Assembly: GCF_000731315.1 (NCBI RefSeq)
Contig: NZ_HG938354.1
Location: forward strand, 62,001 to 126,000
Origin: Neorhizobium galegae bv. orientalis str. HAMBI 540
GTDB taxonomy: Bacteria > Pseudomonadota > Alphaproteobacteria > Rhizobiales > Rhizobiaceae
Direction of reading: 5' to 3'
Length of the DNA stretch: 64,000 nt
Positions 40,967-49,346 of the stretch are shown piece by piece; within the stretch, counting starts at the first letter, position 1; every line of letters starts with the position of its first letter. Both the position numbers and the translations under genes were made by a program. The notes under the pieces were generated by a model, which ran no database searches, was not told the DNA's origin, and saw nothing but the letters and a program-made list of their open reading frames with translations.

Positions 40967-42700
40967 CTAAGCTGCACGTTTGATGAGATTTGCGAGCGGT
41001 CCCTTGTTCGGGAGCGCCACGGTGAATGTTGTTCCCCGGCCGAGCACGCTCTCGACCGAAATCGAACCGCCATGCAGGTCGACGATCTGCTTGACGAGGT
41101 TGAGCCCGATGCCGGTGCCGGCAATCCCGGTCGCGCTGCGGGCCCGGTAATAGGGCTGGAAAAGCTTCGGCAGGTCCTCGGCATCCATGCCGATGCCGGC
41201 ATCCTGGATCGACACATAGGACATGCCGTTCTTCGTCGAGGTCCGGATATGGATATCCGGCGCCTGGGGGGCATATTTGACGGCATTCGAAAGCAGGTTG
41301 GTGAAGACCTGTTCGATCGTTGTGCGATCGGCAAGGATCGTCTGCGGCAGATGCGAAAGGTCCCGGTGAATTCTGTGGGATTTGCGAACGTCCATCTGCC
41401 GGGCGCAGCAGGATTCGATGATTTCCGCCAGCGAGAGCCGTTCCGGCTTCAGCGTCGTTTTACCGGTCTCCAGCCGGCCCGCCGACAGGATGCTCTCCAT
41501 CAGGTCGACCATGCGCAGCACGGCGGCGCGGATCTGGGCCGACTTCTCTTCCACATATTCGGGCTTCTGGGTTGTTTTCGTGCGCGACAGGCGCTGCGCT
41601 GCGGCATCGATGATGGCAAGCGGGGTGCGGAACTCGTGGGAAGCCATGGTGACGAACTGACGCTGCAGGGCGTTCACATGCCGCTCCTGCGCCAGGAGCC
41701 TGTCCAGCTCCTCCCGCTGGCGCTCGATCTCCGTCGTCCGCAGCCTGACGCCCTCTTCGAGCTGGTCGCGGTGGCGCATCAGTGCCAGACGGCTTTCGGA
41801 GAGGTCGAGGGTTGTCTTGCGCAGTCCACGGCCCAGGAAGATCACCACGCCCATGGCCACGACGATGCCGGCAATGCCGACCGGAGCGATTTTCTCGATG
41901 AGCATCAGGCCCGGCCGGATGGGCTGCCAAGCCATATATCCAAGCGTCGAGCCGGCGCTGGCCATGACCGGAATGGCCGCAGTCGATTCGGCAGCGTCGG
42001 TGGTAAAATGCAGTGTCTCGATCCGCGCATAACGAGCGATTTTTTCGACCGCGCTGGCATCCAGAAATCTTACGGCAACCGCAATGAATTCCTTGCCGGC
42101 ATCCAGCGAGACCTCGTCGCTGCTCGGGACGATCGGCCTTGCGCTGACGACAGCCGGCCGGCCGGCGATCGAGAGGATCTTCTCCGCGAAAATTTCGGCA
42201 AGCACCGGGGGATTGGAATCGCCGGGTGCGGTCCGTTTGCGGAGCGCCGCCCGGATGTCTTCCCGCAAGGCAGCCGCAGCCTTTTCATCGCCGAGAAAGG
42301 TCAGGGCCGCGATATCCTCGCCGTCCCGCATAGCGAAGACCAGCTCATCCCGCTCATTGAACACGTAAGTGCGGTCATGGCTGAAATATTTGTGCATCCA
42401 CATACCGATATTGTCGGCAATCCATGGGTGATCGTCCTTGGCGACAAGCAGGACCGCGTCGTTCCATGCCGTGACGCTTTCCAGTTCATGCTGTACGGCT
42501 TTCACCTGCTCGTCGAGGCCCTGTTCGACGTAACCCTTCTGCCGGGTCAAGGAGAAATCGTCCACCTTGACCGAGGCAAGCCACATGAAGCCGGCGAGAA
42601 GCAGCGCTGTCAGGGCCGTCAGCAATGTCAGCACGATCGTGACGTGCGATGTGATACGGATGTTCTGCTGCATAGGCACCGCTTTCTCTCGGCCCATCAT
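40967..42700 (-). CDS. Membrane histidine kinase with CHASE4-like sensor
   Basis: A 577-residue sensor kinase. N-terminal membrane helix (VTIVLTLLTALTALLLAGFMWLA), a periplasmic CHASE4-like domain (residues about 45-270; VTAWNDAVLLVAKDDHPWIADNIGMWM), a second helix (IAPVGIAGIVVAMGVVIFLG), then a coiled-coil linker, H-box ASHEFRTPL near residue 360 and the ATPase domain with N-box NLLSNAVKYAP, G1 DAGIGMD, F-box LFQPYYRA and G2 GTGIGLNLVK. It forms an operon with the following receiver gene. The first Met could be ATG 42700 or 42673. The signal is unknown. Confidence 0.88.
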   Translation of the reverse strand: MMGREKAVPMQQNIRITSHVTIVLTLLTALTALLLAGFMWLASVKVDDFSLTRQKGYVEQGLDEQVKAVQHELESVTAWNDAVLLVAKDDHPWIADNIGMWMHKYFSHDRTYVFNERDELVFAMRDGEDIAALTFLGDEKAAAALREDIRAALRKRTAPGDSNPPVLAEIFAEKILSIAGRPAVVSARPIVPSSDEVSLDAGKEFIAVAVRFLDASAVEKIARYARIETLHFTTDAAESTAAIPVMASAGSTLGYMAWQPIRPGLMLIEKIAPVGIAGIVVAMGVVIFLGRGLRKTTLDLSESRLALMRHRDQLEEGVRLRTTEIERQREELDRLLAQERHVNALQRQFVTMASHEFRTPLAIIDAAAQRLSRTKTTQKPEYVEEKSAQIRAAVLRMVDLMESILSAGRLETGKTTLKPERLSLAEIIESCCARQMDVRKSHRIHRDLSHLPQTILADRTTIEQVFTNLLSNAVKYAPQAPDIHIRTSTKNGMSYVSIQDAGIGMDAEDLPKLFQPYYRARSATGIAGTGIGLNLVKQIVDLHGGSISVESVLGRGTTFTVALPNKGPLANLIKRAA

Positions 42701-42848
42701 GCATCCAAAACATTACATTCCGCTAAATTTTAAATGCCAAGGTTGAACGGAGTATTTTCCATACAGCTGTGGGTGGGACGTCAGGCGGCGATGGTCGTCC
42801 CGGTGGTCGAACCGACGCTACGGGGAGAAACTACGTCGCTTTTCCCGA

Positions 42849-43364
42849 CTATAACCAGGAAGCCGGGCTTTTCGGCAGCCGGCCGTCGGGGTCGGTGACC
42901 GTGAGCTTCAGCTGATCCTTGCCGTTCCAGCGCCAGAGGGCGACGCAGGTTCCGCCTGGCGACATGAAGGACGGATAGATAACGCCGTCGCAGCCATCAT
43001 CGAGCAACCTCTCTGCAACGAGATGCGTCGCCGGTATCTGGCCGGCATCGAGATCGGCCCGCCATTCGCAGTGGTGGATTGTCTCGTCGACGCCAAGACC
43101 GGCCAGAACCTGGGGGCTGGTCAGATCCGCGAGCCGCGCGCCGTCGAGCCGAAGCTGCGCGATCAGGGCCGGATGCTGGACGAAACCCTGATTATACTCC
43201 GCCCAGGCGGTGCAAAGCTCGCGTGCCGCATAGATGGTCGCTGCGCCGACCGGGTTCCAGCGTCCGCCGAAGCGAGCAGCGCCGTCGCCGGAAAGCGGCG
43301 CGTGCGCCCAGCGCGGCACATAGGCACGCCAGAGGATGCCCGATTCCGGGGCCAATTCAGGCAT
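42849..43364 (-). CDS. RES-domain toxin (NAD+-degrading)
   Basis: A 171-residue RES-family toxin. The family name residues are visible as Arg in ILWRAYVPRWAHAPLSGDGAARFGGRWNPVGAATIYAARELCTAWAEYNQ (Arg near 13 and 32, Glu near 56) and the late Ser in YPSFMSPGGTCVALW. Characterised members cleave NAD+ and stop growth. It overlaps the antitoxin gene by eight bases and follows it, as in RES-Xre pairs. Likely regulated by conditional cooperativity through the Xre partner. Confidence 0.88.
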   Translation of the reverse strand: MPELAPESGILWRAYVPRWAHAPLSGDGAARFGGRWNPVGAATIYAARELCTAWAEYNQGFVQHPALIAQLRLDGARLADLTSPQVLAGLGVDETIHHCEWRADLDAGQIPATHLVAERLLDDGCDGVIYPSFMSPGGTCVALWRWNGKDQLKLTVTDPDGRLPKSPASWL

Positions 43365-43725
43365 AAACGCCGGAGCGTACCGCCTCCAGGTAGGCGAGTA
43401 CCTTGTCGGCCTTGCCTTCGCCGACGAGGTCGTAAGCCGTCTTGCCCGCCCAGCCCGGGATAGGCTGGTGCTTGAACCAGATCGCCGCGCGGTTCTCGTC
43501 GCCGGCCATCTCGCTCGCCATGGCCAGAATGCGCACGACCGGGGAGAGCGCCAGATCCACCTTGCGGGCGCCGCTCTTGGCCGTCAGCGTATTGCGGGCG
43601 ACACCGATCAGTTTTGCGAGTTCCGCCTGGGTCAGTCCGAGCAGATCGGACACCCGCCGCGCCGATAAAAGCGCGGATTGCGATTCACGGAAAGCGGCGG
43701 CGCCGATTTCAAAAGCATGAGCCAT
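43357..43725 (-). CDS. Xre/MbcA/ParS-type antitoxin (DUF2384)
   Basis: A 122-residue antitoxin: N-terminal helix-turn-helix region (RRVSDLLGLTQAELAKLIGVARNTLTAKSGARKVDLALSPVVRIL) and C-terminal DUF2384 toxin-binding domain (ENRAAIWFKHQPIPGWAGKTAYDLVGEGKADKVLAYLEAVRSGVY). It neutralises the RES toxin encoded just downstream and probably represses the operon through a dyad (43760-43772) that overlaps the -10 element. ATG at 43725. Confidence 0.9.
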   Translation of the reverse strand: MAHAFEIGAAAFRESQSALLSARRVSDLLGLTQAELAKLIGVARNTLTAKSGARKVDLALSPVVRILAMASEMAGDENRAAIWFKHQPIPGWAGKTAYDLVGEGKADKVLAYLEAVRSGVYA

Positions 43726-43759
43726 GAGAGCAGTCCTGATCCAGTTTTGATCATCTGTT

Positions 43760-43792
43760 GCTCAATATGAGCCCAATTTCCGCGCATTTCAA
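43760..43792 (-). promoter_or_regulatory. Promoter and operator of the RES-Xre module
   Basis: Minus strand TTGAAA (43792-43787), 17-nt spacer, CATATT (43769-43764). The dyad GCTCA-N3-TGAGC (43760-43772) straddles this -10, an apt place for repression by the antitoxin. A TGATC-N6-TGATCA motif lies further downstream in the leader. Confidence 0.6.
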
Positions 43793-43801
43793 GCGCTGCC
43801 G

Positions 43802-44446
43802 TTAATCGTCGTCATCTTCCAGTTCCGGCTCGACGAAATCGTCGACCGGCAGCTTGCGGGTCAGCAACCCGGCATCCTCCAGCATTTCCGCATCCGGAAG
43901 GTCGCGGAGTGTGTCGAAACCGAAGGCGGTGAGGAAGGCCGGCGTGGTGATATAGGTATAAGGCGCACCGGGCGTCGGGCTGCGCGGGCCGGAGGCGAGG
44001 AAACCGAGCTGCCGGAGCGTCGCGATCGTATCACGGCTCACCTCGCGCCCGAAAATCTTCGAAATTTCGGCGCGCGTCACCGGCTGGAAATAACCGATCG
44101 TCATCAGCACCAGCGCCTGGTGATCGGTCAGATCCGCGGGCGGTGCGTTGGCAGTACCGGAAGCATGGATGACATCGGCAAATTCCGGCCGGGTGCGATG
44201 CTGCCAGCCGCCGGCGACCGCGACGAGTTCATAAGGCCGGCCGCCGAGCGACTCGCGGATCTCCTCGATGATCGCTTCGATATCGCAGTCCTCTCCAACG
44301 ACGCGCTCCAGCGCTTTCCGGGTGACGGGCTCGGAAGAGGCAAAGATCACCGCCTCCACCCGCGCCGCCCATTGGCGATGCCGCTCCTCCTGCGTCAGGT
44401 GGAGAAGCTCCTTGTCGATGACGATTTGCCGCGCCCGCTTCGCCAT
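43802..44446 (-). CDS. ScpB-like segregation/condensation protein
   Basis: A 214-residue protein resembling ScpB, the winged-helix kleisin-associated subunit of the SMC complex: ARVEAVIFASSEPVTRKALERVVG near residue 28, LTDHQALVLMTIGYFQPVTRAEISKIFGREVSRDTIATLRQLGFLAS near residue 105, and an acidic tail. No ScpA is adjacent; it is coupled instead to a DUF1403 gene that ends 3 bp upstream. That pairing is typical of replicons carrying plasmid-type partition genes, so it may be a secondary-replicon paralogue rather than the housekeeping ScpB. Confidence 0.78.
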   Translation of the reverse strand: MAKRARQIVIDKELLHLTQEERHRQWAARVEAVIFASSEPVTRKALERVVGEDCDIEAIIEEIRESLGGRPYELVAVAGGWQHRTRPEFADVIHASGTANAPPADLTDHQALVLMTIGYFQPVTRAEISKIFGREVSRDTIATLRQLGFLASGPRSPTPGAPYTYITTPAFLTAFGFDTLRDLPDAEMLEDAGLLTRKLPVDDFVEPELEDDDD

Positions 44447-44448
44447 GC

Positions 44449-45399
44449 TCAGAGCCCGTAGATGCGGAAGGTTGGGCGGCCGGAAAGCTCGCGCACCGCT
44501 TCCAGCTGCTGCAGCCGCTCGAACAGCCGGCGCGACGCGAAACGGGAAAGGTTCGGCGTTTGCAGCGAGCCGGAAACGGCGTCATCGGAGAGCAGCAGGC
44601 GCAGCCCGTCCTCCGCCCCTTTCGCGCGCAGCTTTGGCGTGACGAAGGCAAGCCGCTCGGCGCGCCGGGCAATGTCTGCCGCCAGCCGGCCGGCTTCGGT
44701 CGCGGCATGTACAACGGCCAGGCAGATCGCCCGGTCGAACCCTTCTTCACCGGGCCGGATGCGGCCACGCCCGCCCTCGGCGCGGAACACCGAAGAAAAG
44801 CGCTGGCTCATCAACAGCGGCACGGGCACGGGCCAGCGCAGCTTCTGCGCCAGAAGGAGATCGGCAAGCCACCAGCCGAGCGCTTCGGCATCCGGGCGGA
44901 TCGTGTGCGCCTCGCGGATGATCGCCGCGGCCGCGAACGGCGCGGCTGATCCGGCGAGGCCGAGGTCGTCAAAAGTCTGCGCGAGCGTTGCCAGCGGCTC
45001 GTCCCATTTGATGCCGAGCATGCCAGCTACCGTCTGCAGCATTTCCGCATCAAGCGCGGCCGAACGCGAGGCAAGCCGCTTCCAGGCCGAAAGGATCTGA
45101 CCGGCCGGACCGGGATCGTCTCCCGGCTTGCGCAACAGCCAGGCATCGCGCAGCCCCGCCTCGTCTTCCGAACGCCCCGCAAGCCGAACAGCCGCCGTCG
45201 CGCATTTCAGCGCTAGCCGCTGCCGCCAGGCGCCCGCCCAATCAGGTTCGGCCCGAACGATCTGGTCGAGCGGATAGAGCGCGCCACCCGCCATGAATGC
45301 CGCATCCGCGGTGTCCGCGGCAAAAGTCTGGGGACCTGCCCAGCGAGCTGCCGGCATGGGCTGAAACGGCGTCTTCGGAGATACGGCCTTGGGAATCAT
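44449..45399 (-). CDS. DUF1403 family protein
   Basis: About 316 residues of DUF1403, a rhizobial family of unknown function that commonly accompanies a ScpB-like gene. Seen stretches: AADTADAAFMAGGALYPLDQIVRAEPDWAGAWRQRLALKCATAAVRLAGR, PVPLLMSQRFSSVFRAEGGRGRIRPGEEGFDRAICLAVVHAATEAGRLAADIARRAE, and a C-terminal PTFRIYGL. Soluble, helical. Start MIPKAVSPKTPF at 45399 is preferred; the frame extends to 45450 without support. Coupled to the next gene; it may be part of a DNA-maintenance complex with it. Confidence 0.78.
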   Translation of the reverse strand: MIPKAVSPKTPFQPMPAARWAGPQTFAADTADAAFMAGGALYPLDQIVRAEPDWAGAWRQRLALKCATAAVRLAGRSEDEAGLRDAWLLRKPGDDPGPAGQILSAWKRLASRSAALDAEMLQTVAGMLGIKWDEPLATLAQTFDDLGLAGSAAPFAAAAIIREAHTIRPDAEALGWWLADLLLAQKLRWPVPVPLLMSQRFSSVFRAEGGRGRIRPGEEGFDRAICLAVVHAATEAGRLAADIARRAERLAFVTPKLRAKGAEDGLRLLLSDDAVSGSLQTPNLSRFASRRLFERLQQLEAVRELSGRPTFRIYGL

Positions 45400-45618
45400 G
45401 GGCGTGAGCGTAAATTTTATGTGCGCTTGTGGCCACCGATCGCGCAGCAATCCGCACCGTCGCCCGGCGGATTTGCACCGTTATTTGCAGGGCGCCGCTG
45501 CGAAAGCACTGAAAATCGGCGAGCCGAGGCCCCTGCCCCTGTCGATCAATAGGAGTTGAGTTTTGCGGATCGGCGCGTCGCCCTACATAGGATGCGGCTG
45601 GCCAAGGAGGATTTCAGT

Positions 45619-47148
45619 TTGACGTTCCATCGGATGATTGCATCTCTCGCCGTAGTCCTTGCCCTTTCGGCGCCAGTTCTAGCGCAGCAGCAGCGCGGTG
45701 GAGACGAGAACCGCGAGCGGGGGCGCCAGACGGAGCAGGGTGGCGGTGGTGGCATCTTCAGCCTGATCCCGGCCGATTCCACCACCGAACATGTCTTCAA
45801 GGCGCCTTCCGGCGATCTCCCCTATACCGCGACAGCCGGCACGCTGGATCTCTTCGGCCAGGACGGCAATCGCTCGGCGAAAATCTTCTATACCGCCTAT
45901 ATCGCGAAGAACAGAACGTCGGGCCGGCCGCTCACCTTCGCCTTCAACGGCGGCCCGGGCGCCGCCTCCGCTTATCTGCATCTCGGTCTGGTCGGTCCGA
46001 AAATCCTGGAATTCGGGGCGACCGGCGACAATGGCACGACGCCCCGGCTGAAGGACAACCCCGAAAGCTGGCTCGCGTTCACCGATCTCGTGCTGATCGA
46101 TCCGGTCGGTACCGGCTGGAGCCGCGCCGCCAGCAACGACGCGGCCGGCGGTTATTACGGCGTGCGGCAGGATGCCGACAGCCTGTCCAAGGCGATCGCG
46201 CTCTACGTCCAGAAGAACAACCGGCTCGATGCGCCGAAATACCTGCTCGGCGAGAGTTATGGCGGTTTTCGCGCCGCCAAGGTCGCCGTGTCTCTGAAGA
46301 ACAGTCAGGGGATGCTGGCCTCGGGCATTATCATGCTGTCGCCGCTGGTGGAGGGTCGTTTCCTCGCCAATTCCGACGATCCCTTGAGTGCGGCGCTACA
46401 GCTTCCCTCGCTCGCCGCAGCCGAGCTGGAGCGCCGCAACCAGTTCACGCCGGAAAAGCTTGCCGATGCCGAACGTTTCGCGATCGGTGACTATCTCGTC
46501 GGGCTCGCCGGCCCCTCCCCCACCGGCCAGGCGGCCGATACGCTCTATGGCCGGGTTTCCGAACTCACCGGCATTCCGAAGGACATCGTCGTCCGCACCC
46601 GCGGTTTCGTGGGCGATGTCTATGCCAAGCAGATGGGGGGGCCGGGAAAGATCGTCAGCCCCTATGACGCTGCCTACGCGGTGCCGGATGCCTATCCGGA
46701 AGATGCCGTCACCCGCAACGACGACCCGATCCTCGAAGGTTACACGCGCGCCTATGGCGCCGCGTTTGCCGCCTATGCTCGCAACGAGCTCGGGTTTGCG
46801 AGCGAAATGACCTATTCGCTGCTGAACGAGGAGGTGAACCGCCGCTGGGAGTGGAACGGCAGCCGTGGCGGAGATTCGCGCTCGCTCGCCAGCGCCAGCA
46901 CCGATATCCGCGACCTGCTTTCGGTCATCCCGTCCTTCAAGCTGATGATCGCCCACGGCTACAGCGACGCGCTGACGCCTTACGGCGCCAGCCGCTACGT
47001 CATCGACCACCTGCCGCCTGAACTTGCTGCCGGCCGCGCCGAACTGAAGGTCTATCGCGGCGGGCACATGTTCTACACCAGGCCGGATTCACGCCGCAGT
47101 TTTGCAGGCGACGTCAGGGCGTTTTACGAGGCCAAGGCGACGGATTGA
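45619..47148 (+). CDS. S10 family serine carboxypeptidase-like protein
   Basis: A 509-residue secreted peptidase-like protein. TTG at 45619 is the likely start because AAGGAGG lies eight bases upstream, giving a clean signal peptide (MTFHRMIASLAVVLALSAPVLA). Alpha/beta-hydrolase hallmarks of family S10: oxyanion FAFNGGPGAASAYLHLG, nucleophile GESYGGFRAAKVA, Asp in IAHGYSDALTPYG and His in YRGGHMFYTRP. A Gly/Arg/Gln-rich stretch after the signal is probably disordered. Expected to cleave peptides in the periplasm; substrate unknown. Confidence 0.87.
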   Translation: MTFHRMIASLAVVLALSAPVLAQQQRGGDENRERGRQTEQGGGGGIFSLIPADSTTEHVFKAPSGDLPYTATAGTLDLFGQDGNRSAKIFYTAYIAKNRTSGRPLTFAFNGGPGAASAYLHLGLVGPKILEFGATGDNGTTPRLKDNPESWLAFTDLVLIDPVGTGWSRAASNDAAGGYYGVRQDADSLSKAIALYVQKNNRLDAPKYLLGESYGGFRAAKVAVSLKNSQGMLASGIIMLSPLVEGRFLANSDDPLSAALQLPSLAAAELERRNQFTPEKLADAERFAIGDYLVGLAGPSPTGQAADTLYGRVSELTGIPKDIVVRTRGFVGDVYAKQMGGPGKIVSPYDAAYAVPDAYPEDAVTRNDDPILEGYTRAYGAAFAAYARNELGFASEMTYSLLNEEVNRRWEWNGSRGGDSRSLASASTDIRDLLSVIPSFKLMIAHGYSDALTPYGASRYVIDHLPPELAAGRAELKVYRGGHMFYTRPDSRRSFAGDVRAFYEAKATD

Positions 47149-47269
47149 ATTTGCCAGCTGTTCGATGACGGACGGGTCACCGTGATGTGAATGCGTCGCG
47201 TCTTGCTGGTCAGGGCTCGAAACCGCTACTAGCTCACATACGTTGATTTTCAGAAAGATCTTTGGGTCC

Positions 47270-47992
47270 ATGACCAGCGAATACCAGATGTCGCGGCGCG
47301 CCTTCGTGATAGGCTCCGTCTCGATGACCGCGACGCTTGCCGGCTGCGCCACCACCGCTGAGCGAGCTCCAGTCCCGGAAATGGCCCGCCGTCCGATCGA
47401 GCCCCCCAGCGAAGCGGAGCTGCAGGCCCGGTACGCCGCCGTCGAGGACAGCGGCCACCTCCTGCCGGCGATCCCCTACAAGCAGATCGACCCGAAATAT
47501 TATCGTCAGCGCGTGGTCGATCCGACCGGCGAACTGCCGGGCACGGTGGTCGTCGATACGCCCGGCCGTTTTCTCTACGTGGTGGAGCCCGGCGGCACGG
47601 CGATGCGGTACGGCGTCGGCATCGGCAAGGACGGTTTTGCCTGGCAGGGCGAAGGCGTCATCCACTGGCGCCAGCCCTGGCCGCGCTGGAAACCGCCGAA
47701 CGAAATGGTCGCGCGCCAGCCGAGCCTCAAGAAGTTTTCGATCGAGAACGGCGGCATGGATCCGGGCGTCAAGAACCCGCTCGGTGCGCGGGCACTCTAC
47801 ATCTTCCAGAACGGCCAGGATACGCTCTACCGCCTGCATGGCTCGCCGGAATGGGCTTCCATCGGCAAGGCGTCGTCGTCGGGCTGCGTGCGCCTGGTCA
47901 ACCAGGACGTCATGGATCTCTATGCGCGCGTCCCCTACCATGCCCGGATCGTCGTGCATCAGGATGTGTTGAAAACGGTGCCCACGGTCTGA
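47270..47992 (+). CDS. L,D-transpeptidase (YkuD family), likely lipoprotein
   Basis: A 240-residue L,D-transpeptidase. The N-terminus combines a twin-arginine-like stretch (MSRRAFVIGSVSMTATLAGC) with a lipobox Cys, then the YkuD catalytic domain with HGSPEWASIGKASSSGCVRLVNQDVMDLY: His and the catalytic Cys in the SSGCVRL motif. It crosslinks peptidoglycan (3-3 bonds) or attaches proteins to the wall in the periplasm, as is common in Rhizobiales. ATG 47270 is used; MSRRAF at 47288 is an alternative. Confidence 0.88.
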   Translation: MTSEYQMSRRAFVIGSVSMTATLAGCATTAERAPVPEMARRPIEPPSEAELQARYAAVEDSGHLLPAIPYKQIDPKYYRQRVVDPTGELPGTVVVDTPGRFLYVVEPGGTAMRYGVGIGKDGFAWQGEGVIHWRQPWPRWKPPNEMVARQPSLKKFSIENGGMDPGVKNPLGARALYIFQNGQDTLYRLHGSPEWASIGKASSSGCVRLVNQDVMDLYARVPYHARIVVHQDVLKTVPTV

Positions 47993-48096
47993 AACAGCCC
48001 TCCACCGGCCTCACCGGATGTCCGGCGATGTTGTTTCGCCGGGCCTACCTGGTGTAAGCAGCCCAGCCGTAGTCAAAACAGTGCTGGAGGCCTGAA

Positions 48097-48657
48097 CTGG
48101 ATCTGGACGACGAGACGCCGCAATCCGATGCACCGACGCCGCGCATGCTGTCATGGGCGCGCAATTCGACGATCTATCGCATAAACCGGCGCATGCACAC
48201 GGAAAAGCAGCTCTTCGATGCCATAGCGCGCAAGGCACGTGAGAAATTCGAGGATATCGGCGAAGTCCAGGTCAGGGCGCTGGCCGAGTTCGCGGTGAAA
48301 TTCGCCTATGACAACAAGGCGCTGGATGATGCCGCCTTTGCCGAGACGAGCACCCGCTCGGGCATGCGCGGCGGCAGGTCCAGACGGGCCATTGCCCAGA
48401 AACTGTCGCAGAAGGGCGTGGCGAGCAGCACCGTGGCGGCCGCCATTGCCGAGGCGGATGATTTCCATGCGGCCATCATCCTGGCCCGCAAACGCGCCTT
48501 CGGGCCGTTCCGGAAGGGCGCGCTCGACGAAAAACGCAAGGCGAAGGAGTTCTCCACCTTCGCCAGGGCAGGTTTCAGCTTCGATATCGGCAGGAGAATC
48601 TTCGAGATGTCGCTCGATGAGGCCGAGGAAGCGCTGGATGCGGGCCGCCACCTCTAG
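48097..48657 (+). CDS. recX: RecX-family regulatory protein (probable CTG start)
   Basis: A RecX-like helical-repeat protein that modulates RecA filament activity. The recognisable core is YRINRRMHTEKQLFDAIARKAREKFEDIGEVQVRALAEFAVKFAY, followed by RSGMRGGRSRRAIAQKLSQKGVASSTVAAAI. The first ATG in frame (48145) would cut off residues resembling the N-terminus of rhizobial RecX; no ATG, GTG or TTG precedes it, but a CTG at 48097 has GGAGG at six-base spacing, giving about 186 residues starting DLDDETPQSDAP. CTG initiation is therefore proposed. recA itself is not nearby. Confidence 0.75.
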   Translation: MDLDDETPQSDAPTPRMLSWARNSTIYRINRRMHTEKQLFDAIARKAREKFEDIGEVQVRALAEFAVKFAYDNKALDDAAFAETSTRSGMRGGRSRRAIAQKLSQKGVASSTVAAAIAEADDFHAAIILARKRAFGPFRKGALDEKRKAKEFSTFARAGFSFDIGRRIFEMSLDEAEEALDAGRHL

Positions 48658-48678
48658 GCGCTAGGGCGCCGCCGGCCG

Positions 48679-49146
48679 TCAGGCCTGCTTGAGCGCCGGG
48701 TCGTCCAGCGCCGGATTGTAGAAGAGCGACAGCGTCAGGCTTTTTGCGATGCGCTCGGCCGTTGCCATGAACCAGGCTTTCGCCTCGGGGCTCGGAGCCA
48801 TGTCGTCCAGCGTCGCGGCAAACAGCTCCAGCCATTTTGGGAAAAGCTCTGCCGTCATGTTGGCGACGCCTGCATGCGCCTGGACCGGCTTTCCGCCATA
48901 GGCACCGTTGCGGAAGGCGACGGAGGACCAGAAGCTCTTCATTTTCGCCATGTGCTCCGGCCAGCGTCCGGAAAGCCGCGCGTCGAATACGGGTCCCAGT
49001 TCCGGATGCGCCAGTATGCGGCCATAAAAGGTGTCGACCAGCGTGTCGATGAAGGCATCATCGACGCCGATCGCCTTCATTTCCGCTTCCGCTCGTTCCC
49101 GGATCGCCGCGATATGCGCCGCGCGCCCCTGCAATTCGTCGCTCAT
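48679..49146 (-). CDS. Group III truncated haemoglobin
   Basis: A 155-residue truncated globin. Features of the class: FYGRILAHPELGPVF near residue 40, HMAKMKSFWSSVAFRNGAYGGKPVQAHAGVAN near residues 65-95 with the proximal His in the AHAGV segment and TrpG8-like Trp in FPKWLELF. It binds haem and oxygen or NO, probably in the cytoplasm; the physiological role is undefined. ATG at 49146 has a weak ribosome-binding site. It converges with recX and is divergent from the exported hypothetical at 49347. Confidence 0.87.
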   Translation of the reverse strand: MSDELQGRAAHIAAIRERAEAEMKAIGVDDAFIDTLVDTFYGRILAHPELGPVFDARLSGRWPEHMAKMKSFWSSVAFRNGAYGGKPVQAHAGVANMTAELFPKWLELFAATLDDMAPSPEAKAWFMATAERIAKSLTLSLFYNPALDDPALKQA

Positions 49147-49346
49147 CTCAAAACCTTGGGTTCCACCGCATTTGCAGCCCGCCTTATATAGGCTCAGCGG
49201 ATGCGGGACCCAAGGCCTGATGCCCGGTTGCGACGATGTGTCAGAGAGCGGCGTGCGGGTACTTCGAAGACGTTGAAATTCAGCCGCGCCGCAGCATATC
49301 CCTTTTGCCGCGAGCGGCTATGGGTTCATGGATGGAGACGGGGATC

